From Aricia agestis (Eukaryota; Arthropoda; Insecta; Lepidoptera; Lycaenidae): a DNA stretch of 64,000 nucleotides. This document shows positions 44,780 to 56,700 of this stretch, piece after piece. Numbering within the stretch: position 1 is the first letter of the stretch; every line of letters starts with the position of its first letter. The stretch covers positions 1,676,501-1,740,500 of the forward strand of contig NC_056422.1 of the NCBI RefSeq assembly GCF_905147365.1, written 5' to 3'. The translations under genes were made by a program, and so were the position numbers. The notes under the pieces are model-generated. The model worked only from the letters and a program-made list of their open reading frames with translations. It was not told where the DNA came from and did not search any database.

Positions 44780-47700
44780 GTAATTATTTGAACACACAAT
44801 GGCCAGTTTTCAGTCAATATTTGTTTTATGTGTAACAGCATTTATACTATTTGAATTGTTTAACCGTAGTCATGTTTTAATTTTCAGAACAAAATCCTGT
44901 TAAAAAAAAAGTTTTACCAGCTAAAAGGAGCTTAGACTTCTCAAGCCCTGTGTCTGCTAAGAAAAACGACATTATCAATGAAACCATTAAAAGTCAAGTC
45001 ATAAACAACAATCACGAAATAAGTCTTACTCCGAGCTTACAAGCTATGGAGGATGTTTCCGACAACACATCAAACAAGAGAACAGCGGAGGATTTGTTCG
45101 GAGACATTGATGATATAGACTTTAATACAATAGAACAACCAAGCAAGAAGCAGAAGACTGATGAAGAAAAAGATTTAGAGCTAATAGAGCGGATCATAGC
45201 AAATAGGCAGATGAGACAAATGTTAATGGAACCATCCAGTAAATTAATTGTAAATAAACAGAATTATAATGTTAAAGACAACATATCTTTAGATATACCA
45301 AGGTAATTTGTAAATTCATACTTACTCCTATATTTGCAATTTTAGCACAAAAAAGAGGTGGTATTGTTGTATGGATATTGTTAGTATGGTAGGTGAAGTA
45401 GTAATAATAGTAAAACATTTTACCATGTTGTACTGCAGCCTTTCCCAAAGTGGGCGCTATCACCCCCTTGTGGGCGCTGAAGGTCTAAAGGTGTAGGACC
45501 CAGAATTTTTTTTTTCTCAAAGTAGATAAAATAAGTTTAAGGTGTTGTAGTGGATAACTTTTTGGTAACATATACCATTTTAAACCTTACCACTGAAGGG
45601 TGAGCTCAAAAACTAAACTGGACTTTTACAAAACTACTTTAACCATAGAGTTGTCTTTTATTAGTAGACTACTTTAATGATATGATTTAGAAGTTAAATA
45701 TTTTTTGGGTTCCAGTTGGGCTTTCTATCCTGTAACACAATCCAGTGGTGAGCGTATGTATGTGAAATTCCTGTCAGAAGAGACTTTTGAAGAATCCATA
45801 GATGCAGTCACAGAGAAACTAACACTTCATGACACATATGCTAGTGTCTGGGAAGAAGCCAGAAAGATTGTAAGTTTATTGTTTATTTTTACATACTTAC
45901 AAAAAAGGCATAGTGTAGTTTCGATCTTAGAGATACTGAAAAATACATTTTGTATGTGTATGTATGTTGGTTCCTTATCCTAAACTGCTGAGAAAATTTT
46001 AATGATTATTGTAGTAGTAGAAGTTGTATTATTGTTCAATATTATAATTGTTCAAAAATTTATTCAAACGCAAGAAGGAGGTTGAAATGTTACAAATTAA
46101 AACACAGTACAAATATTCAGTAAAATTTCACTAGATGGTTTTTAGAAACTAATCATCATGTGTAAACCATATTTTAATCATTATTGGGTTATAATTTATT
46201 ATAAAATTACAGTTAGAAACGAAAGAGCAAGAGGAGTCGGTGCAAGCGACTCAACAGGAGCTGCTCGACATCAGTGTGTCAGTGAACGCGGAGCTGTGGG
46301 TGGACAAGTACCGACCACAGTCATACGTAGATCTACTGTCTGAAGAACCAGTGAATAGAGCACTGTTGCATTGGCTGCATTTGTGGGACAAGGTTGGTTA
46401 ATGTAGCTCTCCGCCAACATCAGTTCACCACATCTGCTTATAATCCATGGATTGATCGCAGATAATACTAAGAAGAAAAAAAAATTTAGCTCTCAACTGT
46501 AAGTTGTGTAAGGCCGTATTTAGATGATAAAACTACAAAACATATTTTTATAAAATGTCAAACCATCATGGCCACCTTTTCTGATTTTTATTGGTATATG
46601 AGAATACAATTTTGCTGTTTAATTGGATCAAGACTAGATTAAAACTGTATAAACTACAAGGTGTAACAAAACTAAGTGATAATACTTTAGGGTGTGTACG
46701 TGTTCCTTGTTGTTGTAGTTCACTATGAAAGTGATAGCGCTCAAAGACCAACAATTTTTTTCACTTTTGTATGGGCAAGTGCCCCAGCGTCACGAGTTTC
46801 TCCATGCAAAGGTGTAAAAAAAACTTGGGTCTTTCAGCGCTGCTACTTTCACAGTGAACAAGGGACACATACATATTTTAAAGTACTGACTCTTTGTTTA
46901 AAATATTTCAAATTCGGCTGAAATGCAAATAACTAGTACTACTTACATTCAACTTTAACTTTTCAACACCCAAGCAGTCGAATCTGACCGCGATAACAAT
47001 GGAATAACAATAGATTTCCGCAATGGAGGGTTTTTTTTTTTTTTTTTTTTTTTTTTATATATGAACACTGTTACTTGGCGATCTGTGTTACACAATAAGC
47101 CATTTTTATGAAGGGGGTTTGAATTATTTGGCTTTTGATAGCAGAGAAAGCTTAGTTATAAGCTTTTACTCCTATGATGGGTCGCTTTAGTTGTTATTGG
47201 CCAAATCTAAGGTTTAGTGTCGGTACACTATGTCTGCTCAGTCTGGAGTGTGTGACACTGCCTGTGCCAGCAAGTCTTGATGCCAGTATGTTAGTGTGTT
47301 TTGCTATTCTTTCTTGATAGACCTTGCTGTATTTTGAGATCTCTTCCTTAACCGTGCTCATTTCAAGGTCTTTGTAAATGTACTTATTAGAAAGATAGTA
47401 TGGTATTCTCAGCATTGTTCTTAGCGCTTTACTCTGGAAACGTTCCAGAATCTCTATGTTGCTGATGCTGGCAGTACCCCATAACTGAATGCCATATGCC
47501 CAGATAGGTTTAAGGATGGCTTTGTAAACTGATATTTTGCATTCTGTTGAAAGTCTAGCTTTTGGACCTATGAGCCAGTACATAGATCTGAGTTTTGTGT
47601 CAAGTTGTTTCCTTTTTGTCCAGATATGTTTTCTCCATGTAAGCCTGCGGTCTAAATGCATGCCCAGGTATTTTGCATCTTCGGCCTGAACAATATCCCT

Positions 47701-50700
47701 ATTGTGTAATTTAATTGGAGGACATGTTTGCTTTCTTAGAGTAAAGGTTACGTGGACCGACTTGTCCTGGTTTGCCTGGATACGCCAGTCATCGAGCCAG
47801 GTTTCTACTTGACTGACGTGTTCTTGTAGTTTGGCTGATGCTATGGTGGGGTTTTCATGCACAGAGAGGAAGGCTGTGTCGTCGGCATATGTAGCCGTTG
47901 TTGTATCGTCTCTAGTTGGCAGGTCTGCTGTGAAGATGAGATAAAGCACTGGACCGAGTATGCTTCCTTGCGGGACTCCTGACAATATTTCGCATAGTGC
48001 CGAAGTCTCATCACCGATTTTTACCTCGAAACATCTGCCACTTAGGTATGACTTGAGTATTAGGAAGAAGCAGTGCGGTAATAACTTTTTTAGTTTGAAG
48101 AGTAGCCCCTCGTGCCATACTTTATCGAATGCCTGACTGATGTCAAGAAAGACAGCAGAGCAATACTTTTTGCTTTCTAGCGATCGGCTTATGGCGTCTG
48201 TGAGTCGGTGGATTTGTTCTATCGTTCCATGTTGTTGCCTAAATCCGAACTGGTGGTGGGGGATAACGTGTGGTAAATGTTGAAGCATCCGGTTTAGCAG
48301 GATTTTTTCCATTAGTTTGCCTAGTAAAGATAGCAGACTTATCGGTCTATAGGACTTGACTTCATTTAATGGTTTGCCAGGTTTTGGGACCATAATGATC
48401 TGGGCAATTTTCCATTGAGCAGGAAAGAACTCGAGTCGTAAACAGGCGTTAATTATAGCAGTAATAAAAATTACACCTTTTTTAGGCAGTTGTTTCAGCA
48501 ATTTTGCATCAATCTGGTCAAACCCTGGTGCTTTACCGATTTTTAACCTTAAGATTTCTTTCCAAATTTCTTTCGGGCTTGCACTTTTAATTGGTGGGCA
48601 CATTTGGAGTGGCGCATCAAGATATTCTTGGATTATTTGGTCATGAGCTGGGTTTCTACTTGGTAATGGCTTGAACACTGATGCAAGATGTTCCATGTAG
48701 ACTTGAGCCTTGGCAGAGTTAGTCCTTGCCCAGTTACCAGATGAGTCTTTAATAGGTGGAATGTGAGCTGTAGGCCTTTTCAGTATTTTAGTGATCTTCC
48801 AAAGTGAGTGGTTTGTGTCCTTGTAAGGTGTTAGGTTAGCTAGTTGGTTTTGCAATTGTTCATCTTCCGCGTCTGAGAGCAGACGTTTCAATTCCTCAGA
48901 GGCTTTGTTAAAAGCTTTTTTATCACAGGGATACTTTGTGCGATGCCATACTTTACGAAGATGCCTTCTTTCACTTACTTTTTGTTTGATAGCTTTAGAA
49001 AACCGGATATCTTTGGAAAAGTTTAGCTTTGGCGTTATTATGGGCGTCGACTCATTAGCTGCTTCATGAATTAATTTTACAAAGTCTTCAATAGCTTCTT
49101 CAACAAGATCTACACTGTTAAGCGGCGTTTTCAAGTTTATGCCTTCTGTGATTTTTTCTTTATACTTAACCCAGTCGGTTTTAGGATTATACAGTCTATT
49201 TGGAGTTTCTTTTAATAAAGGCTTGTGATAAAGGTTAAGTATAACCGGTGTGTGGTCAGAGGATAAGTCTGTACATTCCTCTAGTTTTATTTGACTCTGT
49301 TGGATATTTTTCATTATAAAAAAGTCCAATAAGTCTGGTACCTTTTGTGTATCTGTGGGCCAATATGTTGGGATGCCATGTGAGGCACAACGAAGATTTA
49401 AATCGTTTACAGCAGAAAACAGTTGGCGACCTCGTGGCAAAGTTAACCTGGATCCCCAGAACACATGTTTAGCATTCCAGTCTCCTCCACATATGTATCT
49501 GGTTCCTAATGTTTTAAAGTATGTTTTAAAGTCGTCACTGCATATAGTATGCCTAGGTGGGCAATATATTGCAGACACTGTAATATCAAAGTTTTTGCCT
49601 TGGATGCAAACAGATGTGGCTTGTATCTTTTCTGTTTTATATTGCTCAAGTGGATAGTGTTTTATGTTGTTTTTTATGATTATTGCAGTTCCACCGTGTG
49701 AATTGCCAGATGGGTGATCTGTTGTGTACACTTCGTAGTTTTTAATACTAAAGTGTGTTTTGTGCGTAAATCGTGTTTCAGAAATAAGGGCGACATCAAC
49801 TTTTTCTGTTTTGAGAAAATGGTCCAGTTCTTGGCGTCGTTCGTTTAACCCGTTGGCGTTCCAGGTAATAATCCTCAGGTTTATGGATTTTTCACAAGGC
49901 TTGTGACTAAGTGAATCATACGATCCATCATGTTGTCTAACATAATGCTCATTATGTTTTGGAATTTCTCAAACATCACATTTAAGAGTTCCGTAATGTT
50001 GTTTGGGTCCCTGATTTCCATATTAGTGTTATGTATATTTTTATGTCTATTTTTGGTGATATTTGCATAAGTATCTTTCGAATCGTGTTTGGAGTAATAG
50101 TTTTGTTTATTGTACATATTGTGTCTTATTGCTGATTTGTTATTATTAATTTTATCTTTAGTGTCATTATCTATATTTTGATCATTCTTAATTTTCAATT
50201 GGCTTGTCTTGTTCATCTTGTTTTTATTAAGCAGAAGTTCCTTGTATTGTTTGTATTTCGTGCATCCTTTATAGCTTGCGGGATGTTTTTCTTCACAATT
50301 TGCACATGTCGCATCCGTATCTGGTCTTTTCAGGCAACTAGCAGTAGGGTGTTCTTCGCCACATTTCACACATCTGAAGGGTCTGTTGCATTGGTTTTTC
50401 GCATGACCGAATCTTTGACATCTCTTGCACTGAAGGACCTCGAACTTTTTGTATGGTGCTTCAAATGAGACTTTTGTATAATTTAGTTTATTAATTTTAA
50501 ATATTTCTTTGTTATTATGTTTTGGTTCTAAGTCTATGTAGAATAGAGATAGTGGTTGTTTTGTGGTTTTGTGCCTTATGTTTGTTATATTCCTAACTTC
50601 ATGTCCAAGCTCTAACAGTTCTTGTTTAATTACATCTGTATCTTCTGATTCATGGAGACCACGTAAAACTACTCGGTAGGCTCTCTCACTCTTTAATCTG

Positions 50701-53700
50701 TAAGTATAGTGGCTTACATCTTTAGCAATAAATGCTGCTCTTATGTTTTTATATGTGTCTATGTCTGCTGGCATAATCTTAACAATATGTCCAGATCGTA
50801 GCGTATGCAATGTGTATTTATTTTGTTCTAAGACGATTGTACATAGTAGTTCTTTAAGTTTTTTAATGTCCAAAACTCCTGTCACAAATATAGGTTCTGG
50901 TTTAGGTGGTTTAAATTGTTTCTGTTCAGCTGCTGGTTCTACATTTGTGGCTGTTTCGAGAATTTGGAAGCTGTTTTGTGTTGGTACCGTGTAAATAGTT
51001 TTGGTCACCTTATTGATTTTATTACTTTGTTCTGGACTTGCCTCTGCTTTTCTTTTAGTAGGTGCCTGATCATTTTGCCATGCGTTTTTACCTGTTTTTT
51101 CTCTGTAACTAGTAGTTGGTGTAAGTGTTGTTGCATCTTTTGCTGTCATGTCATCTATTATAATTATGTCATCAGCTGAGCCTTCTGCCATTTGAGGCAG
51201 ATTTATTGAGGTGCTTGTATCTTTGCTGCCAAGAGAGTGGCTTCTGTGTCTAATGTTTTTGAAGAGGCTGGGATGAATAATTTGTTGTGTCATCTTCTTA
51301 CTCTGGTGTTGCGTTGTTGTTTTATCCTCTTGGGATATCGACTCCTCTCTACTTTCTTCCTGCTGCAGTTCCTCACGCGGTAGCAAAATTTTGCCCCCCC
51401 CAGATACGATGGGGCTGCCTGAGTTTCCCTGTGGGCTTTTCTCAGGGAAGGATTCTCCAGCTTGGCTGGTACCTTCCTGGGGTAATTTGTTTTTAAACCC
51501 TGCTAACATTTTTGATTCGGTATACGTATCGGGTATACAGCCTAGGTTCCGTCCGCTATCCGCAACCTGCGACGCGGGGGGTGGCATAGGGCCATGCCAC
51601 TGGGATGTGTTCACCCAGAGCCCGCAATGGAGGGATTAAAACTTTTAAAATATGTTCTTGTTATAAGTTACATCAGAAAATGTATTTGAATGCAGTGAAA
51701 GTCCTCAAAAATAATGGCCACAAACAAAATTACAGATAGTATTCAAGAAAGAAGTAAAAACCCGAGAGCCGCACCAACGCAACAGATTCGTGAAGCGGAC
51801 CGGTCAGTTCCAGATGACTAACACATGGAAGGGCAAGAAGGAGGCTGAACCGGAGATTGATGAAGATGGTCGACCACATCACAAGGTGGCGTTGATATGT
51901 GGTCCACCGGGTGTCGGGAAGACCACGCTAGCACATCTGTTGGCGAGACTGGCAGGTAAAGAGAAATTGATTATATATATTGCATAGGCTTACGGGTATC
52001 ATCAAAAATATTGATTCATAGCCATATGAGTACCATCAATAACATTGATTCATAAGCAGATTGGTACTATCAAAAACATTCTTAGACAGATACTCTGATT
52101 AACAAGTGCCATTTTCGTCAAAACCTGATCTCATGCAACGAAAATTATGATTTTGGTCTCATTTGATTCGGAATACCATCTAGAACATTCTATCAAAATT
52201 ACAAGAGGGGTTGAAAAAAAATGCAAAAGTTATAAACAATTAAGTACTTTACTAAACACTTTGGTGGTAAGCTATATTTAGCTTACACTGCCGATTGTTG
52301 TTGATCGAAGGGATCCATAAAATCTAATTATTAATTTTTCACCAACTAACTTTAACTATAACTTTAACTTTAACTACAATGCAAAATGTCAAATCTTTAG
52401 TTAAGAGGAGTCCACACCGCTCTTTTTTCCATACAAACGTTGTCCCTTGTTTCCTCCCTGGATAATACTAGTAGAGTTATAATTTTTTTCCTGAATATCT
52501 ACAGCCACTAATACAATGTCCCTATATTTTCTTTTTTTCATAATTTAATTATTAAATAAGATATGAACGTTCAAAAACCCAAAAAAATGGCCAGATTTTT
52601 CGCTGTGTTCAAACACCCAGAAAACAGATTTGGCTAGATTATACAAAAAATATAAAACATAGGAACACAGCTCAAGCCTTTCTTTAATCTTTAATGAAAA
52701 AAGTACTTAAATCGGTTAAGTTTTGGAGAAGGAATCAGAGGACAACGAATCGTTGATTTTCTGCAGTTGTCTCTATTGCGTTCTGCGGTATAGGCTCAAG
52801 CCTATACCGCAGAACGCGATACCTCGAGGTAAGGGAGACAGCTATAGATATTACACATACTTTTTTTTCATTTCTCTAGCCCCTGGTGTATCCTCTTAAG
52901 GTTAAAAATGGATGCCATCAAGACACCATATTTAACCATAACCAAAGAGCTCGACACGGTTTTAAATGCACGTGACGAAAAAATAAACTAACGCTGTCAT
53001 CATACAAAAACGCCATTTTTTACAGTTCTCCTATACCAGCAGCGCCCCCGCCTACGTTCATTTATAACCTTGTTGGACCAGCTGTTATCTGTCAATTTCT
53101 CCGTTAAAGTTAAAGCTAAATTTAGCCTTAACTATAACCATAACTTTAACCTTAACTTTAACCACGCCTCTGGTGCAACCCACACTAAAACAAAATTTTT
53201 TTTGTTGATGTTATAATATTTTAACTTGTAGTTTTTGCTACTACTTTAGTTAGTACAACCTCCCAAATGGAACTGCAAAAAAATTATATACTTTTTCCAT
53301 AGCAGTCGTCTGGCATTCATATATTATACCATGTTTCTATCATATTTTTAGGTTACAGGCCAGTGGAGTTAAACGCGTCGGACGAACGTAGTACGGAGGC
53401 GTTTCAGACTGCATTACAGAGTGCCACTCAGATGCGGTCAGTCATCGACGCCGAGAAGCGACCCAACTGTCTCATACTCGGTATGTAAAGTGTTCAGATA
53501 ACATTGTGTAAGAAAATTTTAGGTTTACTTAAAAATGTAAAAATTACGTTATAAGGTAAATAAATTGCAATATGATAGGCTTACAGAATAGGTGCACGAA
53601 AAACTTTAAAAATCAGTTTTATAAAAATACTTGACTTTTAAAATCAGCTGTAACCATAAGGGTCCGTGTTCTAAGCAATTTTTTATAATCCATATTTATT

Positions 53701-56700
53701 TCTCTACCTATATGCACAACAATTATTATCTGTTATGCAGTGAGTTGATACATATGGACTGGACAAACTTTAAATCGCATGATACACACGCATCAGCTTA
53801 TAAGCTGCTAGTGTGCTTATTGATATAATAATAATAATAATAATAATATTTTTTCGCTCTATAACATAACGGTAAATATTGACTTATATTTCAGACGAAA
53901 TCGACGGTGCTCCGGCACAGACAGTCGAGTTATTAGTGAAATGGTGTACCGCTAGCTCCAAGAAAGAAGAGGGTGGTAAGAAGAAAAACAAGACACAGCT
54001 GCTCCGGAGACCGGTCATAGCGATATGCAACGACCTATATGCGACTTCTTTGAGGACATTAAGGTAATAGTAGACTTATTTGTAAGACGTAGATTACACA
54101 TTCAGTTCTTATCAATCTGGTAAAGATTGACGCGAAACTGAACGTCTATAGTGTGAACTATAGATTGATGGACTGATAATTTTTTATTATGTGCCTTTTA
54201 GCCATTAATCTGGCGTCAATCTCAGACTGATGGACTGAACTGATGCCAGATTGAGCGTGTAACCTGCGACTAAAGCTTAGTTCGAGATATAAGGCCAGAT
54301 GAAATACTGCGTTTTTTAATAAAAAGATTTAAAGTTAAACTTTATTCACTTCACAATAGGATACACATTACATTGCGGTGGCTTACTGTGTAGAGATTTA
54401 AACTGTCCAGTAATGAATCATGTATCTTTTTGTGTAGCCAATCAGCTTCTACTAAATTACAATAATATTTCATTTGCCTAAACGGCTAAGCATTTTGCAT
54501 GCCAAGTCGCAGGCTGAGACCTGTTATATCTTACGTCAAAATGTTATATTCTTGATTCTTTATTTTTCTGGTGCGTAAACATCGTAAATTAAAAAAATAT
54601 ATATATATATTATTTCCAGGCCAGTATCCCTAATAATCCGCGCGGGATGCGTTGGTACGGCACGGCTGGGCGCTCGACTAGCGGCGCTGGCGAAGGCGGA
54701 ACATGTACGCACGGCTGCGCGCGCGTTGCCCGCACTGGCGGCGCGAGCGGCGGGCGACGTACGCGCCGCTATACACGCGCTTAGCTTTCTGCGGGCGCGG
54801 GGAGCGGGACAGGTATATAATTATTTATCAAGCTACTGTCACTGATAATAATAAGGCAAGGTAGGCTGCGTCGTGCGTGGTCATGCAATGTGCTCGGTGA
54901 GTAGATTTGTAGATTTTAATTATTGCTCACCATATTCTTCACCATTGCAGCTTCAGTTAGGCCAGTATCTGTTATATTTAATTAAAAGCAGTACCTCATA
55001 AATTTCACACTTGTCTACTAGTACGCTAGGCATGGCCACCATAAAAGGGTTTTTCTCGTTTACAGAAGAAAAGATAAAATGAGAAAAAAAAACACAAATC
55101 TCTATTTCTGTTCTTTCCCATTTCTAGTGTAATTTTAAGTCTGCTTGTTAAGATAGAAGCATTAATCGTCTAGAAAACATTACGGTTTTGTTTGCACAGA
55201 AAATAACGTTACTAAATACGTAACAAAATTTCCAGATAACAGTAGAAGATGTGGAGAAGACAGCGATAGGCGCGAAGGACCACACGCGGAGTATGATGGA
55301 GGCGCTACAAGCTATATTCACGATCCACGACACGGAATCCGAGGCCATATTACGGACTATACAAGCGGCTGGGGAGTATGATAGGTAAATAGAATCTTAG
55401 GAATTATCAGAGTAATTGATTATAAGTTACGTAAAATTTTTGTTGTGATCTGTCGGCTTGACTGGCTAAACTACGCCGGTGCATGAATAAATAAATACCC
55501 TAATGATGAAGCCTTTAACTTCTCTATGCTTTTACGTAATTTTCGTAACCGCCAAATATAAAAAAGGACAGTTTGTTAAATCGTAATTAATTTACATATT
55601 ATATTCAAACGCTAATGCAGTGTTGGATGAATAAACAAATGAAAAAGGTGGTGATGAAAATCTCAGTAAATGTTTATTCTATTAATAATTTGTGTTTAAC
55701 ATTTATCTATGTTCAGTTGGGCGCGAGTTTTTGGTCCGTAATAAAAGTAACAATCGATCGACCAAACATACAATTTACAATCTTGAACCATCAAATTACA
55801 GGCTAGCAGACGGTATATTCGAGAACTACCTCACCGCTCGCGTCGACGCGCGCCTCCACATCGCGTGCGAGGCGAGCAGCTGGCTCCAGCTGTTCGACAC
55901 CGTGCACAGCTGGACGCAGCGCACGCAGAACTACACCATGTACGGCGCGCTGCCGTACATCCTGTCGCGCTGCCACCAGCTGCTGGCGTCGCGGCAGCCG
56001 CAGAAGATCAAGTTCCCGACGCAGGCGCAGGAGGTGAGTGACGTCACAATGTAGTACATTTTGTATGATTTTTTTTTTAATTCAATTGGTCTTTCAAATT
56101 TTTATGTCACTTGTTGCATGACAAAAAATTATACGAAAACTTTTTTGATTGCAACATTCTCGACGTGTTTAAATTTTATCCATCTTGTCATTTTTAAACA
56201 TCTCTTTAAAATAGCTGATGGGTTTTCAATAACATAATTCTATGGCATTAAGTTTATTACCTACATAATTTAAATTCTCTTTTTATAGATGTTCCGAAAG
56301 AAAGCGGAGTTGGACGGCATCACGTGGTCGGTGTGGCGCGGCAGCTGCCCGCAGGTGGCGTGCGCGCGACGCACGCTACGGGTCGACGTGCTGCCGCTGC
56401 TTCCGTACCTGCTCGCGCCGCAGCTGCGCTCCGCCAACGTGCAGGTGAGAGGGAGATAGCACTAGTACCCTCATGGACACTCGCAACACAAAAGGAGTTA
56501 TAGCGATTACACATTACGCGACAACAATGTCCAATAAAAAGTGCAAGCGCTGTTATATTTTAGTATAGTTTTTTTAGACTATTTGCGTTGATGCCCGTTT
56601 AAATGTTTGCTAACTTAATGACAAAATATTTTATTAGCTGTTGATTTATAACTTAATATTGGTTCCAGTTATGCAGCGACGCCGAGAAGCGTCTAGTACG

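Larger units (their letters stand above)
47031..51621 (-). mobile_element. Jockey-clade LINE, near full length, 13-bp TSD
   Basis: Flanked by an exact 13-bp duplication CCGCAATGGAGGG at 47018-47030 and 51622-51634. A ~26-base T-run at 47031 is the poly(A) tail of the minus-strand element. It encodes ORF1 and ORF2 without stops or frameshifts seen in either, and a ~137-bp 3' UTR. The leader before the first ORF1 ATG is only ~34 bp, so it may be slightly 5'-truncated. It lies in Ctf18 intron 4, antisense to that gene. Intact frames plus a perfect TSD indicate a recent insertion. Confidence 0.93.
52345..53185. mobile_element. GTGGGTTGCACCAA-type element in Ctf18 intron 5, split by a piggyBac-like MITE
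   Basis: The right end tggtgcaacccacac at 53170 is the inverse of the terminus at 37195. Both ends have ttaactttaac-type subterminal repeats (52352-52378 and 53125-53162). The left terminus is incomplete. Confidence 0.55.

Noticed and set aside
45437..45485. Possible hAT end (cagcctttcccaaagtgggc)
   Set aside because: Only one end was seen; no matching inverted terminus or TSD found in Ctf18 intron 2, so no element called.
49355..51639. Plus-strand open frames across the LINE
   Set aside because: Antisense shadows of LINE ORF1 and ORF2.
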